Shown: positions 54,018-63,800, counted from the first letter of the stretch. The stretch: 64,000 nt of DNA from CAJCJE01 sp035948315 (GCA_035948315.1 DASZJG010000073.1:62001-126000), one strand, 5' to 3'. The notes: generated by a model from the sequence alone, not told the origin. Translations and numbers: made by a program.

Positions 54018-55318
54018 CTGGTGCCTCCATCATGGGAACCGCTGATGTGCCGAACCACATCCTGCACCACGGTCACGTCCGCCTCGGTGAGGTGCTCGAA
54101 CTCGTCGAGTTGGGACAGATCATGGCCCATCCGGTCGCGCTTGGTACGCAGGTACCGGACGTTCTCCGGGTTCGGCGTGATCGGCAGCGGCACGCGGTCG
54201 ACCACCTTCAGGCCGTAGCCCTCCAGGCCGACCCGCTTGTCCGGGTTGTTGGTGAGCAGCCGCATGGACTTCACGCCCAGATCGGACAGGATCTGCGCGC
54301 CGGTGCCGTAGTCGCGGCCGTCCGCGACCAGGCCGAGCGCGAGGTTCGCGTCCACGGTGTCCGCGCCGTCGTCCTGGAGCTGGTAGGCCTGCAACTTGTG
54401 CAGCAGGCCGATGCCCCGGCCCTCGTGCCCGCGCACGTAGAGCACGATGCCGCGGCCCTCGGCCGCGACCATGCCCAGCGCGGCGTCCAGCTGCGGGCCG
54501 CAGTCGCAGCGCAGCGAGCCGAACACGTCGCCGGTCAGGCATTCCGAGTGCACCCGGACCAGGATGTCCTGGCCGTTGTCGATCTCGCCGTAGACCAGCG
54601 CGATGTGCTCGATGCCGTCCAGCAGGCTGTCGTAGCCGACCGCGCGGAACGTGCCGTGCGCGGTCGGGATGCGCGCCTCGGCGACCTTCTTGACCTGGCT
54701 CTCGGTGCGCCGCCGGTAGGCGATCAGGTCGGCGATGGTGATCAGCGCGAGATCGTGGTCGGCCGCGAAGACCTCCAGCTCCTCGCGCCGCGCCATGTCG
54801 CCGTCGTCCTTCTGGCTGACCAGCTCGCACAGCACGCCTGCCGGGCGCAGGCCGGCGAGCCGGGCCAGGTCGACCGCTGCCTCGGTGTGGCCCGGGCGAC
54901 GCAGCACGCCGCCCTCCCTGGCGCGCAGCGGCACCACATGACCGGGCCGGGTGAAGTCGCCGGGCACCGAGTCGGAGTCGGCGAGCAGGCGCATGGTGTG
55001 CGCGCGGTCGGTCGCGGAGATGCCGGTGCTCACGCCCTCGCGCGCGTCCACGGTGACCGTGTACGCGGTGCCGCGCCGGTCCTGGTTGGTGTGGTACATC
55101 GGCGGCAGGTCGAGCCGGTCGCAGTCGCTCTCGGGCAGCGGGACGCAGATGTAGCCGGAGGTGTAGCGGACCATGAACGCGACCAGTTCCGGGGTCGCCT
55201 TCTCGGCCGCGAAGATCAGGTCACCCTCGTTCTCCCGGTCCTCGTCGTCGACGACGACAACGGCCTTCCCGGCGGCGATGTCCGCGATCGCCCGCTCGAT
55301 GCCCGCGATGTCGGTCAT
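54014..55318 (-). CDS. ribBA: Bifunctional DHBP synthase / GTP cyclohydrolase II
   Basis: This 434-residue fusion starts both branches of riboflavin synthesis. The N-half (1 to about 205) makes dihydroxybutanone phosphate from ribulose-5-P (VVDDEDRENEGDLIFAA, and RPGHTEAAVDLARLAG). The C-half opens GTP, with zinc ligands in HSECLTGDVFGSLRCDCGPQL and the downstream RGHEGRGIGL. It overlaps ribE and ribH by four bases each. The ribulose-5-P it needs comes from the pentose phosphate genes also in this window. Confidence 0.95.
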   Translation of the reverse strand: MTDIAGIERAIADIAAGKAVVVVDDEDRENEGDLIFAAEKATPELVAFMVRYTSGYICVPLPESDCDRLDLPPMYHTNQDRRGTAYTVTVDAREGVSTGISATDRAHTMRLLADSDSVPGDFTRPGHVVPLRAREGGVLRRPGHTEAAVDLARLAGLRPAGVLCELVSQKDDGDMARREELEVFAADHDLALITIADLIAYRRRTESQVKKVAEARIPTAHGTFRAVGYDSLLDGIEHIALVYGEIDNGQDILVRVHSECLTGDVFGSLRCDCGPQLDAALGMVAAEGRGIVLYVRGHEGRGIGLLHKLQAYQLQDDGADTVDANLALGLVADGRDYGTGAQILSDLGVKSMRLLTNNPDKRVGLEGYGLKVVDRVPLPITPNPENVRYLRTKRDRMGHDLSQLDEFEHLTEADVTVVQDVVRHISGSHDGGTR

Positions 55319-55911
55319 CGGTTCTCCTCGGTGTGCAGTCCGGCCAGTTTTTCCAGGTACTTCGCGAGCACGTCCACCTCGAGGTTGACCAGATCACCCT
55401 GCGTTTTGCCGCCGAGCGTAGTCGCGGCGAGCGTGGTCGGGATCAGCGCGACGGAGAAGCCGTCGCCGGTGACATCGACCACGGTCAGCGACACGCCGTC
55501 GACCGCGATGGAGCCTTTCTCGATCACGTAGCGGGCCAGTCGCGGCGACATGGCGAAGCGGGTCAGCCCGGCCTCGTCGCGGGAGAGCAACACGCCGGTC
55601 CCGTCCACGTGGCCCTGCACGATGTGGCCGCCCAGCCGGTGCCCGACCGCGGTCGCCCGTTCCAGGTTGACCCGGTCGCCCGCGTGCACCTTGTCCAGAC
55701 TGGACCGGGCCAGCGTCTCCGAGACCACGTCCACGGTGAACGTGCCGTCCGCGACCTCGACCACGGTCAGACACACCCCGCTGACCGCGATGGAGTCCCC
55801 ATGTCGCGCGTCGGAGGTGACCAACGGTCCCGCGATGCGCAGCCGCGCCGCGTTGGTCACCTGCTCGACGGCCACGACCTCGCCGACTTCCTCAACAATC
55901 CCGGTGAACAC
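55315..55911 (-). CDS. ribE: Riboflavin synthase, alpha chain
   Basis: This 198-residue enzyme dismutates two lumazines into riboflavin. It has two similar beta-barrel halves, each with the repeated GVCLTV/GVSLTV motif (SGVCLTVVEV and DGVSLTVVDV), and the diagnostic N-terminus MFTGIVEE. It lies 27 bases after ribD and overlaps ribBA by four bases. Confidence 0.94.
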   Translation of the reverse strand: MFTGIVEEVGEVVAVEQVTNAARLRIAGPLVTSDARHGDSIAVSGVCLTVVEVADGTFTVDVVSETLARSSLDKVHAGDRVNLERATAVGHRLGGHIVQGHVDGTGVLLSRDEAGLTRFAMSPRLARYVIEKGSIAVDGVSLTVVDVTGDGFSVALIPTTLAATTLGGKTQGDLVNLEVDVLAKYLEKLAGLHTEENR

Positions 55912-55938
55912 GATTCCTCCTCGATCCCCCTGAGCGCC

Positions 55939-56970
55939 TCAGGCGATCTCCCGTACCGGAATAGCGGAGACACGCACGTCCGGTCCACTCATCGTCGCGC
56001 TTTCCACGGTCCACAGGTGCGCCTGCGTGATGGTTGCCACGCCCGCGTCGCCAAGGGCCACCGGACCAGATCCCAGCAGCTTCGGGGCGACGTAGGCCAG
56101 TACCCGGTCCACGAGTCCAGCCCGTAGGAACGCACCGGCCAGCCGGGGACCCCCTTCGAGCAGCACATCGACCACGCCGCGGGCGCCGAGCGTGGCCAAC
56201 ACCTCGGCCGGTTTCGCGGTCCGCAGCTGGAGCGTTTCGGCCGCGTCGTCGAGGACCTTCGACCCGGCCGGCACGTCGCTCGTGCCGACGACCACGCGCA
56301 GCGGCTGGCGGTCGAGCAGCGCGCCGTCGGCGTCGCGGGCGGTCAGCTGCGGGTCGTCGACGCGGACCGTGCCGGTGCCGACCACGATCGCGTCCATCGC
56401 ACGGCGCAGCTCGTGCACCTCGGCGCGCGACTCGGGGCCGCTGATCCAGCGGCTGGTGCCGTCCGCCGCCGCGACCCTGCCGTCCATGGTCATCGCGTAC
56501 TTCCAGGTCACGTGCGGTCGGCCGGTGCGCGCGTAGTGCAGCCAGGCGCGCAACGGACCACGTTCCACGTCTTGCGCCAACAGCCCCTGACGCGCCGGAA
56601 TTCCCGCCTCGGCCAGCACCCGCATCCCGCCCGCCGCGACCGGGTTCGGGTCGGCGACCGCGAAGTACACCTGCGCCACGCCGACGGATTTCAGCAGGTC
56701 GGTGCAGGGTGGCGTCCGCCCGGTGTGCGAGCAGGGCTCCAGCGTGACGAAGGCCGTGCCGCCCTTGGCCGCGTCTCCTGCCGCGCGCACGGCCATCACC
56801 TCGGCGTGCGGTCCGCCGGGCGGCTGGGTGGCGCCGACGCCGACGGTGCGGCCCTGCGCGTCCAGGATGACCGCGCCGACCGGCGGGTTCGGGCTGGTGG
56901 TGCCGCGCACGCGCTCGCTGGCCGCGATCGCGGTGCGCATCGCCTCGGCCAGTGCGGCCTCGCCGAGCAC
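55939..56970 (-). CDS. ribD: Bifunctional pyrimidine deaminase/reductase RibD
   Basis: This 343-residue fusion carries out steps two and three of the GTP branch. The deaminase domain (1 to about 145) has the zinc site GGPHAEVMA and EPCSHTGRTPPC. The reductase domain (about 148-343) has KYAMTMDGRVAAADGTSRWISG and the NADPH-binding VDVLLEGGPRLAGAF. GTG 56970 is one base after the rpe stop, so the two are coupled. Confidence 0.94.
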   Translation of the reverse strand: MLGEAALAEAMRTAIAASERVRGTTSPNPPVGAVILDAQGRTVGVGATQPPGGPHAEVMAVRAAGDAAKGGTAFVTLEPCSHTGRTPPCTDLLKSVGVAQVYFAVADPNPVAAGGMRVLAEAGIPARQGLLAQDVERGPLRAWLHYARTGRPHVTWKYAMTMDGRVAAADGTSRWISGPESRAEVHELRRAMDAIVVGTGTVRVDDPQLTARDADGALLDRQPLRVVVGTSDVPAGSKVLDDAAETLQLRTAKPAEVLATLGARGVVDVLLEGGPRLAGAFLRAGLVDRVLAYVAPKLLGSGPVALGDAGVATITQAHLWTVESATMSGPDVRVSAIPVREIA

Positions 56971-56971
56971 C

Positions 56972-57652
56972 TCAGCTCTCCCGGTGCGCGGCGTTCGCCG
57001 CCAGGTCGCGCAGCGCGCTGATGGCCCGGTCCGGGTCGTCCGCCCCGTAGACGGCGGAGCCGGCCACGAAGCAGTCGACCCCCGCCTGGGCGGCCTGCCC
57101 GATGGTGTCGGCGTTGATGCCGCCGTCGATCTCCACGAGCACCTTCAGATGTCCGGTGTCGACCAGGCGCCGCGCGGTGCGCACCTTGGCCAGCACGTCC
57201 GCGATGAACTCCTGCCCGCCGAAGCCGGGTTCGACCGACATCACCAGCAGCGTGTCGTAGTGCTTGAGGGTCTCGACGTGCGGTTCCAGCGGCGTGCCCG
57301 GCTTGATCGACAGCCCGGCCCTCGCGCCGGCCGCGTGCAGGTTCGCGGCTAGCGCGACCGGATCGCGCGCCGCCTCCACGTGCACAGTGACGTTGTAGGC
57401 GCCCGCCTCGGCATAGCCGATGGCCCACCGGTCCGGGTCGTCGATCATCAGATGGCAGTCGATCGGGGTCTTGGTGCAGGGCAGGATCGCCTTCACCACG
57501 GGCAGGCCGATGGTCAGGTTCGGCACGAAATGCCCGTCCATCACGTCGACGTGCAGCCAGTCCGCACCGGGCACGGCCTCGACCTCGTCGGCGAGGCGGG
57601 CGAAGTCGGCGGACAGGATGCTGGGCGCGATCAACGGCCGGAAAGTGGACAC
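56972..57652 (-). CDS. rpe: Ribulose-phosphate 3-epimerase
   Basis: This 226-residue TIM-barrel enzyme interconverts ribulose-5-P and xylulose-5-P. Metal ligands and catalytic Asp residues lie in DWLHVDVMDGHFVPN, DCHLMI and VEIDGGINADT. It begins the rpe-ribD-ribE-ribBA-ribH unit and so supplies or drains the ribulose-5-P that RibBA uses. Confidence 0.95.
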   Translation of the reverse strand: MSTFRPLIAPSILSADFARLADEVEAVPGADWLHVDVMDGHFVPNLTIGLPVVKAILPCTKTPIDCHLMIDDPDRWAIGYAEAGAYNVTVHVEAARDPVALAANLHAAGARAGLSIKPGTPLEPHVETLKHYDTLLVMSVEPGFGGQEFIADVLAKVRTARRLVDTGHLKVLVEIDGGINADTIGQAAQAGVDCFVAGSAVYGADDPDRAISALRDLAANAAHRES

Positions 57653-57677
57653 CTGATCAGTCTATGAATCCGGCCGC

Positions 57678-58040
57678 TCACGCGGTGACCGGCGGGTCGT
57701 CGCGCACGCCGAGCCGCAGGTGTTCGATGTGGTAGACGGCCTGGTCGAGCAGCTGCGCCACATGGCTGTCGTAGAGCGTGTAGACGATGCTGCGGCCCGA
57801 ACGTGTCCCGGTGACCAGACCAAGATTGCGCAGCAGGCGCAACTGGTGTGACACGGCCGACTGTTCCATGCCGACCTCGGCGGCCAGCTCACCGACCGTG
57901 CACGCGCCCTGCCGGAGGCGGGTGAGCATGAGCAGCCTGCTCGGCGTGGCCAGGGCCTGGAGGGTGGTCGCGACCGTCGCCGCGCTGGCCGCGTCCAACG
58001 ACGCGGGCGGCATGTCCCGACCTTCGACCCCGTGACCCAC
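57678..58040 (-). CDS. nmtR: NmtR-type ArsR-family nickel/cobalt sensor
   Basis: This 120-residue repressor matches the mycobacterial NmtR pattern. The N-terminal MGHGVEGR supplies the Gly-His metal ligands and fixes the start at 58040. The helix QSAVSHQLRLLRNLGLV contacts DNA. The alpha-5 site DSHVAQLLDQAVYHIEH has Asp, His, His and His at the NmtR spacing (0, 2, 13, 16). Nickel or cobalt binding should release DNA. In mycobacteria the target is a P-type ATPase; here none is adjacent, and the divergent neighbour is an EamA transporter. Confidence 0.9.
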   Translation of the reverse strand: MGHGVEGRDMPPASLDAASAATVATTLQALATPSRLLMLTRLRQGACTVGELAAEVGMEQSAVSHQLRLLRNLGLVTGTRSGRSIVYTLYDSHVAQLLDQAVYHIEHLRLGVRDDPPVTA

Positions 58041-58106
58041 GTCCAGGATGGTAACAGCAGGTCACCAGGCCGAAGTCCACAAAGGACGCGACGAAAACCG
58101 GTGGCG

Positions 58107-59078
58107 ATGTGGGCGCGGACACGATTGGCTCCGCTGGTGACTGACGTTCGCAATGGTCGGATCGCCGCCCGGTTCGTGCTGCTCGCCCTGGTCTGGGGCG
58201 CGAGCTTCTTGTTGATCAAGGTCGGCGACGGCGGCCTCACGCCCGCCCAGGTGGTCTTCGCCCGGCTCGCGTTCGGCGCGCTCGCGCTGGGCATCGTGCT
58301 CGCCGTCACCCGCACGCCGCTGTCCCGCGACCCGCGCCTGTGGGGACATTTCGCCGTGCTCGCGGTCACCCTGTGCGTCGTGCCGTTCCTGCTGTTCGCC
58401 ATGGCCGAGCAGCAGGTCTCCTCCGGCCTGGCCAGCATCCTGAACGCGACGACACCGCTGATGACCATGCTGGTCACCGTGCTCGCGCTGCCACGGGAGA
58501 AGCTGAACACCGGCCGCGTGCTCGGTCTGCTGCTCGGGTTCCTCGGCGTGGTCACGCTCACCGGACCATGGCAGGGCGCGGCGGGCGGATCGCTGCTCGC
58601 CGAACTCGCCTGTCTCGGCGCCACGCTCTGCTACGGCATCGGCTTCGCCTACCTGCGCCGGTTCATCACCCCGCGCGGCCTGCCCGCGGTGACCGTCGGC
58701 TTCGGCCAGGTGCTGGTCGGCACCGTGATCATGGCCATCACGCTGCCCTGGATCCGGCTGCCAGCGCCGCACCTGACCGTGCCGATCGTGCTGTCCATGG
58801 TGGTGCTCGGCGCGGCCGGCACCGGCATCGCCTATGTGTGGAACACCGCGATCGTCGCGGCCTGGGGCGCGGTGAACGGCGCGGCCGTCACCTACCTCAC
58901 CCCGATCGTGGGCGTGGTGCTCGGCATTCTGGTGCTGCACGAACCGTTGCGCTGGAACGAACCGGTGGGCGCGGTGTTGGTCATCCTCGGCGTGCTGGCC
59001 GCGCACGGTCGGCTGACGAAGCCGGTTCAGCGGGCGAGTGACACCGCGGGCCGGTCCAATGCGTCCAGCGCGCGGTAG
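58107..59078 (+). CDS. EamA/DMT-superfamily transporter
   Basis: This membrane protein of about 323 residues has ten helices and two EamA repeats. The entry LVWGASFLLIKVG (about residue 25) and the second-repeat end TYLTPIVGVVLGILVLHEPL are typical. The family exports small metabolites such as amino acids or nucleosides, and the substrate cannot be read from sequence. ATG 58107 is one of several possible starts (GTG 58101, GTG 58137). It is divergent from nmtR, and its 3' end overlaps hrpA by 52 bases. Confidence 0.85.
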   Translation: MWARTRLAPLVTDVRNGRIAARFVLLALVWGASFLLIKVGDGGLTPAQVVFARLAFGALALGIVLAVTRTPLSRDPRLWGHFAVLAVTLCVVPFLLFAMAEQQVSSGLASILNATTPLMTMLVTVLALPREKLNTGRVLGLLLGFLGVVTLTGPWQGAAGGSLLAELACLGATLCYGIGFAYLRRFITPRGLPAVTVGFGQVLVGTVIMAITLPWIRLPAPHLTVPIVLSMVVLGAAGTGIAYVWNTAIVAAWGAVNGAAVTYLTPIVGVVLGILVLHEPLRWNEPVGAVLVILGVLAAHGRLTKPVQRASDTAGRSNASSAR

Positions 59079-62000
59079 ATCCGCTTGTCGGACACGGGAT
59101 ACGCGGTGCCCAGCGTCTGCGCGAAGTAGCTGATCCGCAGTTCCTCGATCATCCAGCGCACATCGGACAACTCGCGGCTCGGCTTGTTGTTCGCCAGCAC
59201 GTCCTCGTAGGCCGCGCGGACGTCCTCGACCTGCCGCTGCCAGGCCGCGTCGCGGGTCGGATTGCTGGTCAGCTTGTCGATCCGCTGGAGAATCCCGCGC
59301 AGGTAACGCAGCACGTCGGGCAGCCGAGTGGCGCCGGCTTCGGTGACGAAACCGCGATGCACCAGGCTTTCCCGCTGCGCGGTGAGGTCCGCGATCGCCG
59401 GTCGTGGCGCGTATTTCGCGTTCGCCACCGCCAAATCGACCTCCTGCACGACGGTGAGGATCTTGGCAACCTCGCGCACGATGTCCAGCGCGACAGCGGG
59501 CAAGCTGCGCCGGGTCTGTTCCAGCAGCGCGGTGAAACCGGCCTCATCGCGCGGCGGACCGCCCGCGTCCGCGATCAGCTTGTCGACGGCGCCGGTGACG
59601 CAGTCGTCGAGCAGATCGGCGACGCCCTTGTGCGGGTTGCGGGACAGCACGAGCTTGGTCGGATTGTCCAACTGTCGGGTGATGTACTTGACCGGCGAGG
59701 CCACGTTCAGCACCAGCAGCCTGCGTACCCCGCGCCACATGGACAGCTCGGCCTCACCCGCGTTCTCGAACATCCGGATCGACACGGACTCGCCGTCGTC
59801 GACCAGCGCGGGATAGCCGGTGACCAGGTAGCCGAACTTCTCCTGCTGGTAGCTGACCGGCAGCGAGGGAAAATCCCAGGTCTTCAGGCCGCGCTTCTCG
59901 ATGTCCTCGGCCGCGGCGGACAGCGTCGCGCGCAGGGTCGGTTTGAGCTGTTGGCGCAGCGCGTCCAGGTTCTTGCCGACCGCGATCACCTTGTCCTGCT
60001 CGTCGACCACCTCGAAGGTGATCTTCAGGTGTTCGGGCAGCTTGTCCGGCTCCCACGCGTCGCGCGGCACCCGCACGCCGGTCAACGCGGTCAGCTCACG
60101 CTCCAGCGCGTCCAGCAGCGGTTCTTCGGCCTTTTCGTAGCCGGACATGTTCTGCAACGCCGCGCGCGCGAAGTCCGGCACCGGCACGAAGTTGCGGCGC
60201 AACTGCTTGGGCAGCGACTTGATCAGCGCGATCACGAGTTCCTCGCGCAGCCCCGGAATGTGCCAGTCGAACCCGCTGCGGACCTGGTTGAGCACGGGCA
60301 GCGGAATCCGCACGGTCACACCGTCGGTGCTGGTGCCCGGCTCGAACTCGTAGGACAGCGGCAGGCTCAATCCGCCCTGCCGCCAGTCATCCGGGAACGC
60401 CTGCGCGTCGGCGGACGCCGACGCATTCTCGTTGACCAGCATTTCCCTGGTGAAGGTGAGCAGCGTCGGATCGGTGACGCGGACCTTCTTCCACCACGAG
60501 TCGAAATACCGGCCCGAGGTGACCTCGCGGCCGATCCGCTTGTCGTAGAAGTCGAACAGCACCTGATCGTCGACCAGGATGTCGCGGCGCCGCGCCCGGT
60601 TCTCCCACTCCTCGACCTCGTCGAGCAGCGCCTTGTTCGCGGCGAGGAACTTGTGGTGGGTACGCCATTCGCCGTTGATGAGCGCGTGCCGGATGAACAG
60701 ATCACGCGACAGTTCCGGGTCGATCCGGCCGAAGTTGACCGGCCGCGCGGTGACGATGGGCAAGCCGAACAGCGTCACCTTCTCCGAGGCGATCACGGCG
60801 GCCTTGTTCAGTTCCCAGTGCGGCTCGCTGTACTCGCGTTTCACCAGGTGCGGCGCGAGCTTCTCGGCCCATTCCGGCTCGATCCGCGCCACGATGCGGC
60901 CCCACAACCGGGACGTCTCGACCAGTTCGGCCGACATCACCCAGCGCGGCTGCTTCTTGAACAGCGCGGAGCCCGGGAAGATGGCGAACTTGGCGTTGCG
61001 CGCGCCGAAGTACTCCTGCTTCTGACCATCCTTCACGCCCAGGTGCGACAGCAGTCCGGACAGCAGCGAGATGTGCACGTTCTGCGCGTCGCCCGGCTCG
61101 TCGTTCAGCGTCATGCCGAGCTGGCCGACGACCTGCTTGAGCTGACTGTAGATGTCCTGCCATTCGCGCACGCGCAGGAAGTTCAGGAACTCGTTGCGGC
61201 ACAACCGACGGAACCGGTTGCTGGACAGCTCACGCTGCTGCTCGCGCAGGTAGTTCCACAGGTTCAGGTAGGCGAGGAAGTCGGAATCCTTGTCGGCGAA
61301 TCGCGCGTGCTTCTCGTCGGCGGCCTGTTTGTGGTCGGCAGGCCGCTCCCGTGGGTCCTGAATGGACAGTGCGGCGGCAATGACGACGACCTCGCGCAGG
61401 CACCCGTTGCGGTCGGCCTCCAGCACCATCCGGCCCAGTCGCGGGTCGACCGGGAGCTGCGCCAGCTGGCGGCCAAGCGCGGTCAGCTTGTTCTCGCTTC
61501 CAGCCGGCGCCTGCTCGAACGCGCCCAGCTCCTGCAACAGCACCACGCCGTCGGTGATGTTGCGACGGTCCGGCGGATCGATGAACGGGAAGGCCGCGAT
61601 GTCGCCGAGGCCGATCGCGGTCATCTGCAGGATGACCGAGGCGAGATTGGTGCGCAGGATCTCCGGATCGGTGAACTCCGGCCGGGCGAGGAAGTCCTGT
61701 TCGGAATAGAGCCGGATGCAGATGCCCTCGGAAACGCGGCCACAGCGGCCCTTGCGCTGATTCGCCGATGCCTGCGAAACGGGTTCGATCGGCAGCCGCT
61801 GCACCTTGGTGCGGAAGCCGTAGCGCGAGATCCGGGCGTAGCCGGGGTCGATCACGTACTTGATGCCGGGCACGGTCAGCGAGGTCTCGGCCACGTTGGT
61901 GGCCAGCACGATGCGTCGGCCGGGATGCGACTGGAACACCCGATGCTGTTCGGCGAAGGACAGTCGCGCGTACAACGGCAGGATCTCCGTGTTGCGCAGC

Positions 62001-62965
62001 TCCATCTTCTCCAGCGCGTCCGCGGTGTCCCGGATCTCCCGTTCGCCGGACAGGAACACCAGGACGTCGCCGGGGCCTTCGGCCGCGAGTTCCTCGACCG
62101 CGTCGAGGATGCCCTGGGTCTGGTCGCGGTCGCGATTGGCCGGGCGGTCGTCGAGTTCGTCGTCCTCCAGCTCCTCGTCGTCGTCGACCAGCGGGCGATA
62201 GCGCACCTCGACCGGATAGGTGCGGCCGGACACCTCGATGATCGGCGCGTCGCCGAAGTGCCGCGCGAACCGCTCCGGGTCGATGGTCGCCGAGGTGATG
62301 ATCACCTTCAGGTCGGGCCTGCGCGGCAGCAGCTGCCTGAGGTAGCCGAGGATGAAGTCGATGTTGAGGCTGCGCTCGTGCGCCTCGTCGATGATCAGCG
62401 TGTCGTAGCCGGACAGCAGCCGGTCGTGCTGGATCTCGGCCAGCAGGATCCCGTCGGTCATCAGCTTGACCAGCGTGTCCGAGCCGGACTGGTCGGTGAA
62501 TCGGACCTTGTAGCCGACGACCTTGCCCAGTTCGCTGTGCAACTCCTCGGCGATCCGCTCGGCCACCGTTCGCGCGGCCAGCCTGCGCGGCTGGGTGTGG
62601 CCGATCGCGCCGAGTACGCCCCGGCCCAGTTCCAGGCAGATCTTGGGCAGCTGGGTGGTTTTGCCCGATCCGGTCTCGCCTGCCACGATCACGACCTGGT
62701 TGTCCCTGATCGCGGCCAGGATCTCTTCCTTGGCCTGGCTGACCGGCAGTTCGCCCGGATAGGTGATCGCCGGCACCGCCGCCCGGCGCTGCGCGACCCG
62801 CTGCTCGCCGCCGTCGAGGTCGGCCGCGATCTGCGCGTAGATCGCCTCCCGGGCCGCCTCGTCACGGATCTTGCGGGCACCGTCCAGCCGCCTGCGCAGC
62901 CTGCGCGCGTCGCGCGGCATGAGGCTGGGCAGGCGGGACTGCAGGTCAGCTAGCGTGGGATTCAC
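59027..62965 (-). CDS. hrpA: ATP-dependent RNA helicase HrpA (DEAH box)
   Basis: This helicase of about 1312 residues is close to the 1300 of E. coli HrpA. Walker A is GETGSGKTTQLPK (about 95-107), the DEAH box is IIDEAHERSL, then SATID (motif III), and motif VI QRKGRCGRVSEG. After the ratchet region comes the long HrpA-specific C-terminal half (DUF3418). An acidic insert (DDDEELEDDELDDRP) follows the first RecA domain. GTG 62965 gives a start (NPTLADLQSRL) like other actinomycete HrpA proteins; ATG 63001 is in frame upstream. The protein works on mRNA and ribosome rescue in known cases. Confidence 0.94.
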   Translation of the reverse strand: MNPTLADLQSRLPSLMPRDARRLRRRLDGARKIRDEAAREAIYAQIAADLDGGEQRVAQRRAAVPAITYPGELPVSQAKEEILAAIRDNQVVIVAGETGSGKTTQLPKICLELGRGVLGAIGHTQPRRLAARTVAERIAEELHSELGKVVGYKVRFTDQSGSDTLVKLMTDGILLAEIQHDRLLSGYDTLIIDEAHERSLNIDFILGYLRQLLPRRPDLKVIITSATIDPERFARHFGDAPIIEVSGRTYPVEVRYRPLVDDDEELEDDELDDRPANRDRDQTQGILDAVEELAAEGPGDVLVFLSGEREIRDTADALEKMELRNTEILPLYARLSFAEQHRVFQSHPGRRIVLATNVAETSLTVPGIKYVIDPGYARISRYGFRTKVQRLPIEPVSQASANQRKGRCGRVSEGICIRLYSEQDFLARPEFTDPEILRTNLASVILQMTAIGLGDIAAFPFIDPPDRRNITDGVVLLQELGAFEQAPAGSENKLTALGRQLAQLPVDPRLGRMVLEADRNGCLREVVVIAAALSIQDPRERPADHKQAADEKHARFADKDSDFLAYLNLWNYLREQQRELSSNRFRRLCRNEFLNFLRVREWQDIYSQLKQVVGQLGMTLNDEPGDAQNVHISLLSGLLSHLGVKDGQKQEYFGARNAKFAIFPGSALFKKQPRWVMSAELVETSRLWGRIVARIEPEWAEKLAPHLVKREYSEPHWELNKAAVIASEKVTLFGLPIVTARPVNFGRIDPELSRDLFIRHALINGEWRTHHKFLAANKALLDEVEEWENRARRRDILVDDQVLFDFYDKRIGREVTSGRYFDSWWKKVRVTDPTLLTFTREMLVNENASASADAQAFPDDWRQGGLSLPLSYEFEPGTSTDGVTVRIPLPVLNQVRSGFDWHIPGLREELVIALIKSLPKQLRRNFVPVPDFARAALQNMSGYEKAEEPLLDALERELTALTGVRVPRDAWEPDKLPEHLKITFEVVDEQDKVIAVGKNLDALRQQLKPTLRATLSAAAEDIEKRGLKTWDFPSLPVSYQQEKFGYLVTGYPALVDDGESVSIRMFENAGEAELSMWRGVRRLLVLNVASPVKYITRQLDNPTKLVLSRNPHKGVADLLDDCVTGAVDKLIADAGGPPRDEAGFTALLEQTRRSLPAVALDIVREVAKILTVVQEVDLAVANAKYAPRPAIADLTAQRESLVHRGFVTEAGATRLPDVLRYLRGILQRIDKLTSNPTRDAAWQRQVEDVRAAYEDVLANNKPSRELSDVRWMIEELRISYFAQTLGTAYPVSDKRIYRALDALDRPAVSLAR

Positions 62966-63105
62966 TTCGATCCGATTCAACGTCGATCTGGAACGTGGCA
63001 TTCCGAACCATCTTCGCGCACCAGCGCGCGGCGGCAAACCGAGTTTCGACCGCGTTGTTACCTTGGTGCCGAACAGCCCCCGCCGAAGGAAGGACGCACG
63101 CTGGC

Positions 63106-63783
63106 ATGTCGGCGCAAGATCTCCCACACGCCGCACTGCACGAGGTCCGCGAGGCCATCCACCGACCGGATTTCCGGCGCACGGTGGTCTCCGGCATCCT
63201 CGCGCTGGCCGCACCGGGCGTGGTGTCGTTCCTGGGCGGCATCCACGCGACGTACAACGGCGAGCCCGCCGTCGGCGCGCGCATCGGATCGTACGTGTCG
63301 ATCTTCCTTTTACTGGTGTTCGGCCTGGTCGCGGTGCGCAGCGCCGCCAACGAGGTGGCCCGGCTGGTCCGCACCGGCGGCGGGCTGGCCGCGTCGGGCG
63401 TGCTGCGCCTGCTGATCACCCTGATCGGCTACATCGTCGTGCTCATGACCGTGGTCGGCCTGCTGGTTCCGTTGGGCGGCCTGGCGCTGCCGGTGTCGGT
63501 CACCGGTGTGGTCGTCGGCATCGCGGCCCAGCAGTCGCTGAGCAACTTCTTCGCCGGCATCGTGCTGCTGTTCTCCCGGCCGTTCTCGGTCGGCGACCGG
63601 GTCAGCATCTACTCGGGCGCGCTCGGCAAGAACGAGGGTGAGGTGACCGCGATCACGCTCACGTTCACCATGTTGGACACCGAGGACGGCCCGATATCGC
63701 TGCCCAACTCCGGCGTGCTCGCCGCAGCCACCGGTCGCCGCAACGGCAACGTCCAGCACGCCGAACCGCCAGTGGACGCATAA
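63106..63783 (+). CDS. Small MscS-family mechanosensitive channel
   Basis: This 225-residue protein has four hydrophobic helices (about 22-42, 56-77, 96-118, 121-142). The MscS pore/beta-domain signature follows (GIAAQQSLSNFFAGIVLLF, then RPFSVGDRVSIYSG). The C-terminal cage is much reduced. ATG 63106 has AAGGAAGGA upstream. Codon 69 is TTA, rare in this GC-rich genome. It is divergent from hrpA. Confidence 0.87.
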   Translation: MSAQDLPHAALHEVREAIHRPDFRRTVVSGILALAAPGVVSFLGGIHATYNGEPAVGARIGSYVSIFLLLVFGLVAVRSAANEVARLVRTGGGLAASGVLRLLITLIGYIVVLMTVVGLLVPLGGLALPVSVTGVVVGIAAQQSLSNFFAGIVLLFSRPFSVGDRVSIYSGALGKNEGEVTAITLTFTMLDTEDGPISLPNSGVLAAATGRRNGNVQHAEPPVDA

Positions 63784-63800
63784 TCGATCACCTGATCGAT
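63783..63800. repeat. Perfect 8-bp inverted repeat at the end of the MscS gene
   Basis: ATCGATCA and TGATCGAT flank two bases directly after the stop codon. It could be a weak terminator hairpin or an operator; there is no U-tract. The rest of the spacer to the window edge (to about 63990) is AT-enriched, with no gene seen. Confidence 0.4.

Noticed and set aside
55912..55938. Possible FMN riboswitch before the riboflavin genes.
   Set aside because: The gaps around ribD and ribE are 1 and 27 bases, and the space before rpe is 25 bases, too short for the element; no conserved FMN-box pieces were seen.
59357..62953. Long open frame on the plus strand opposite hrpA.
   Set aside because: Low-complexity translation without motifs; hrpA motifs on the other strand are complete.
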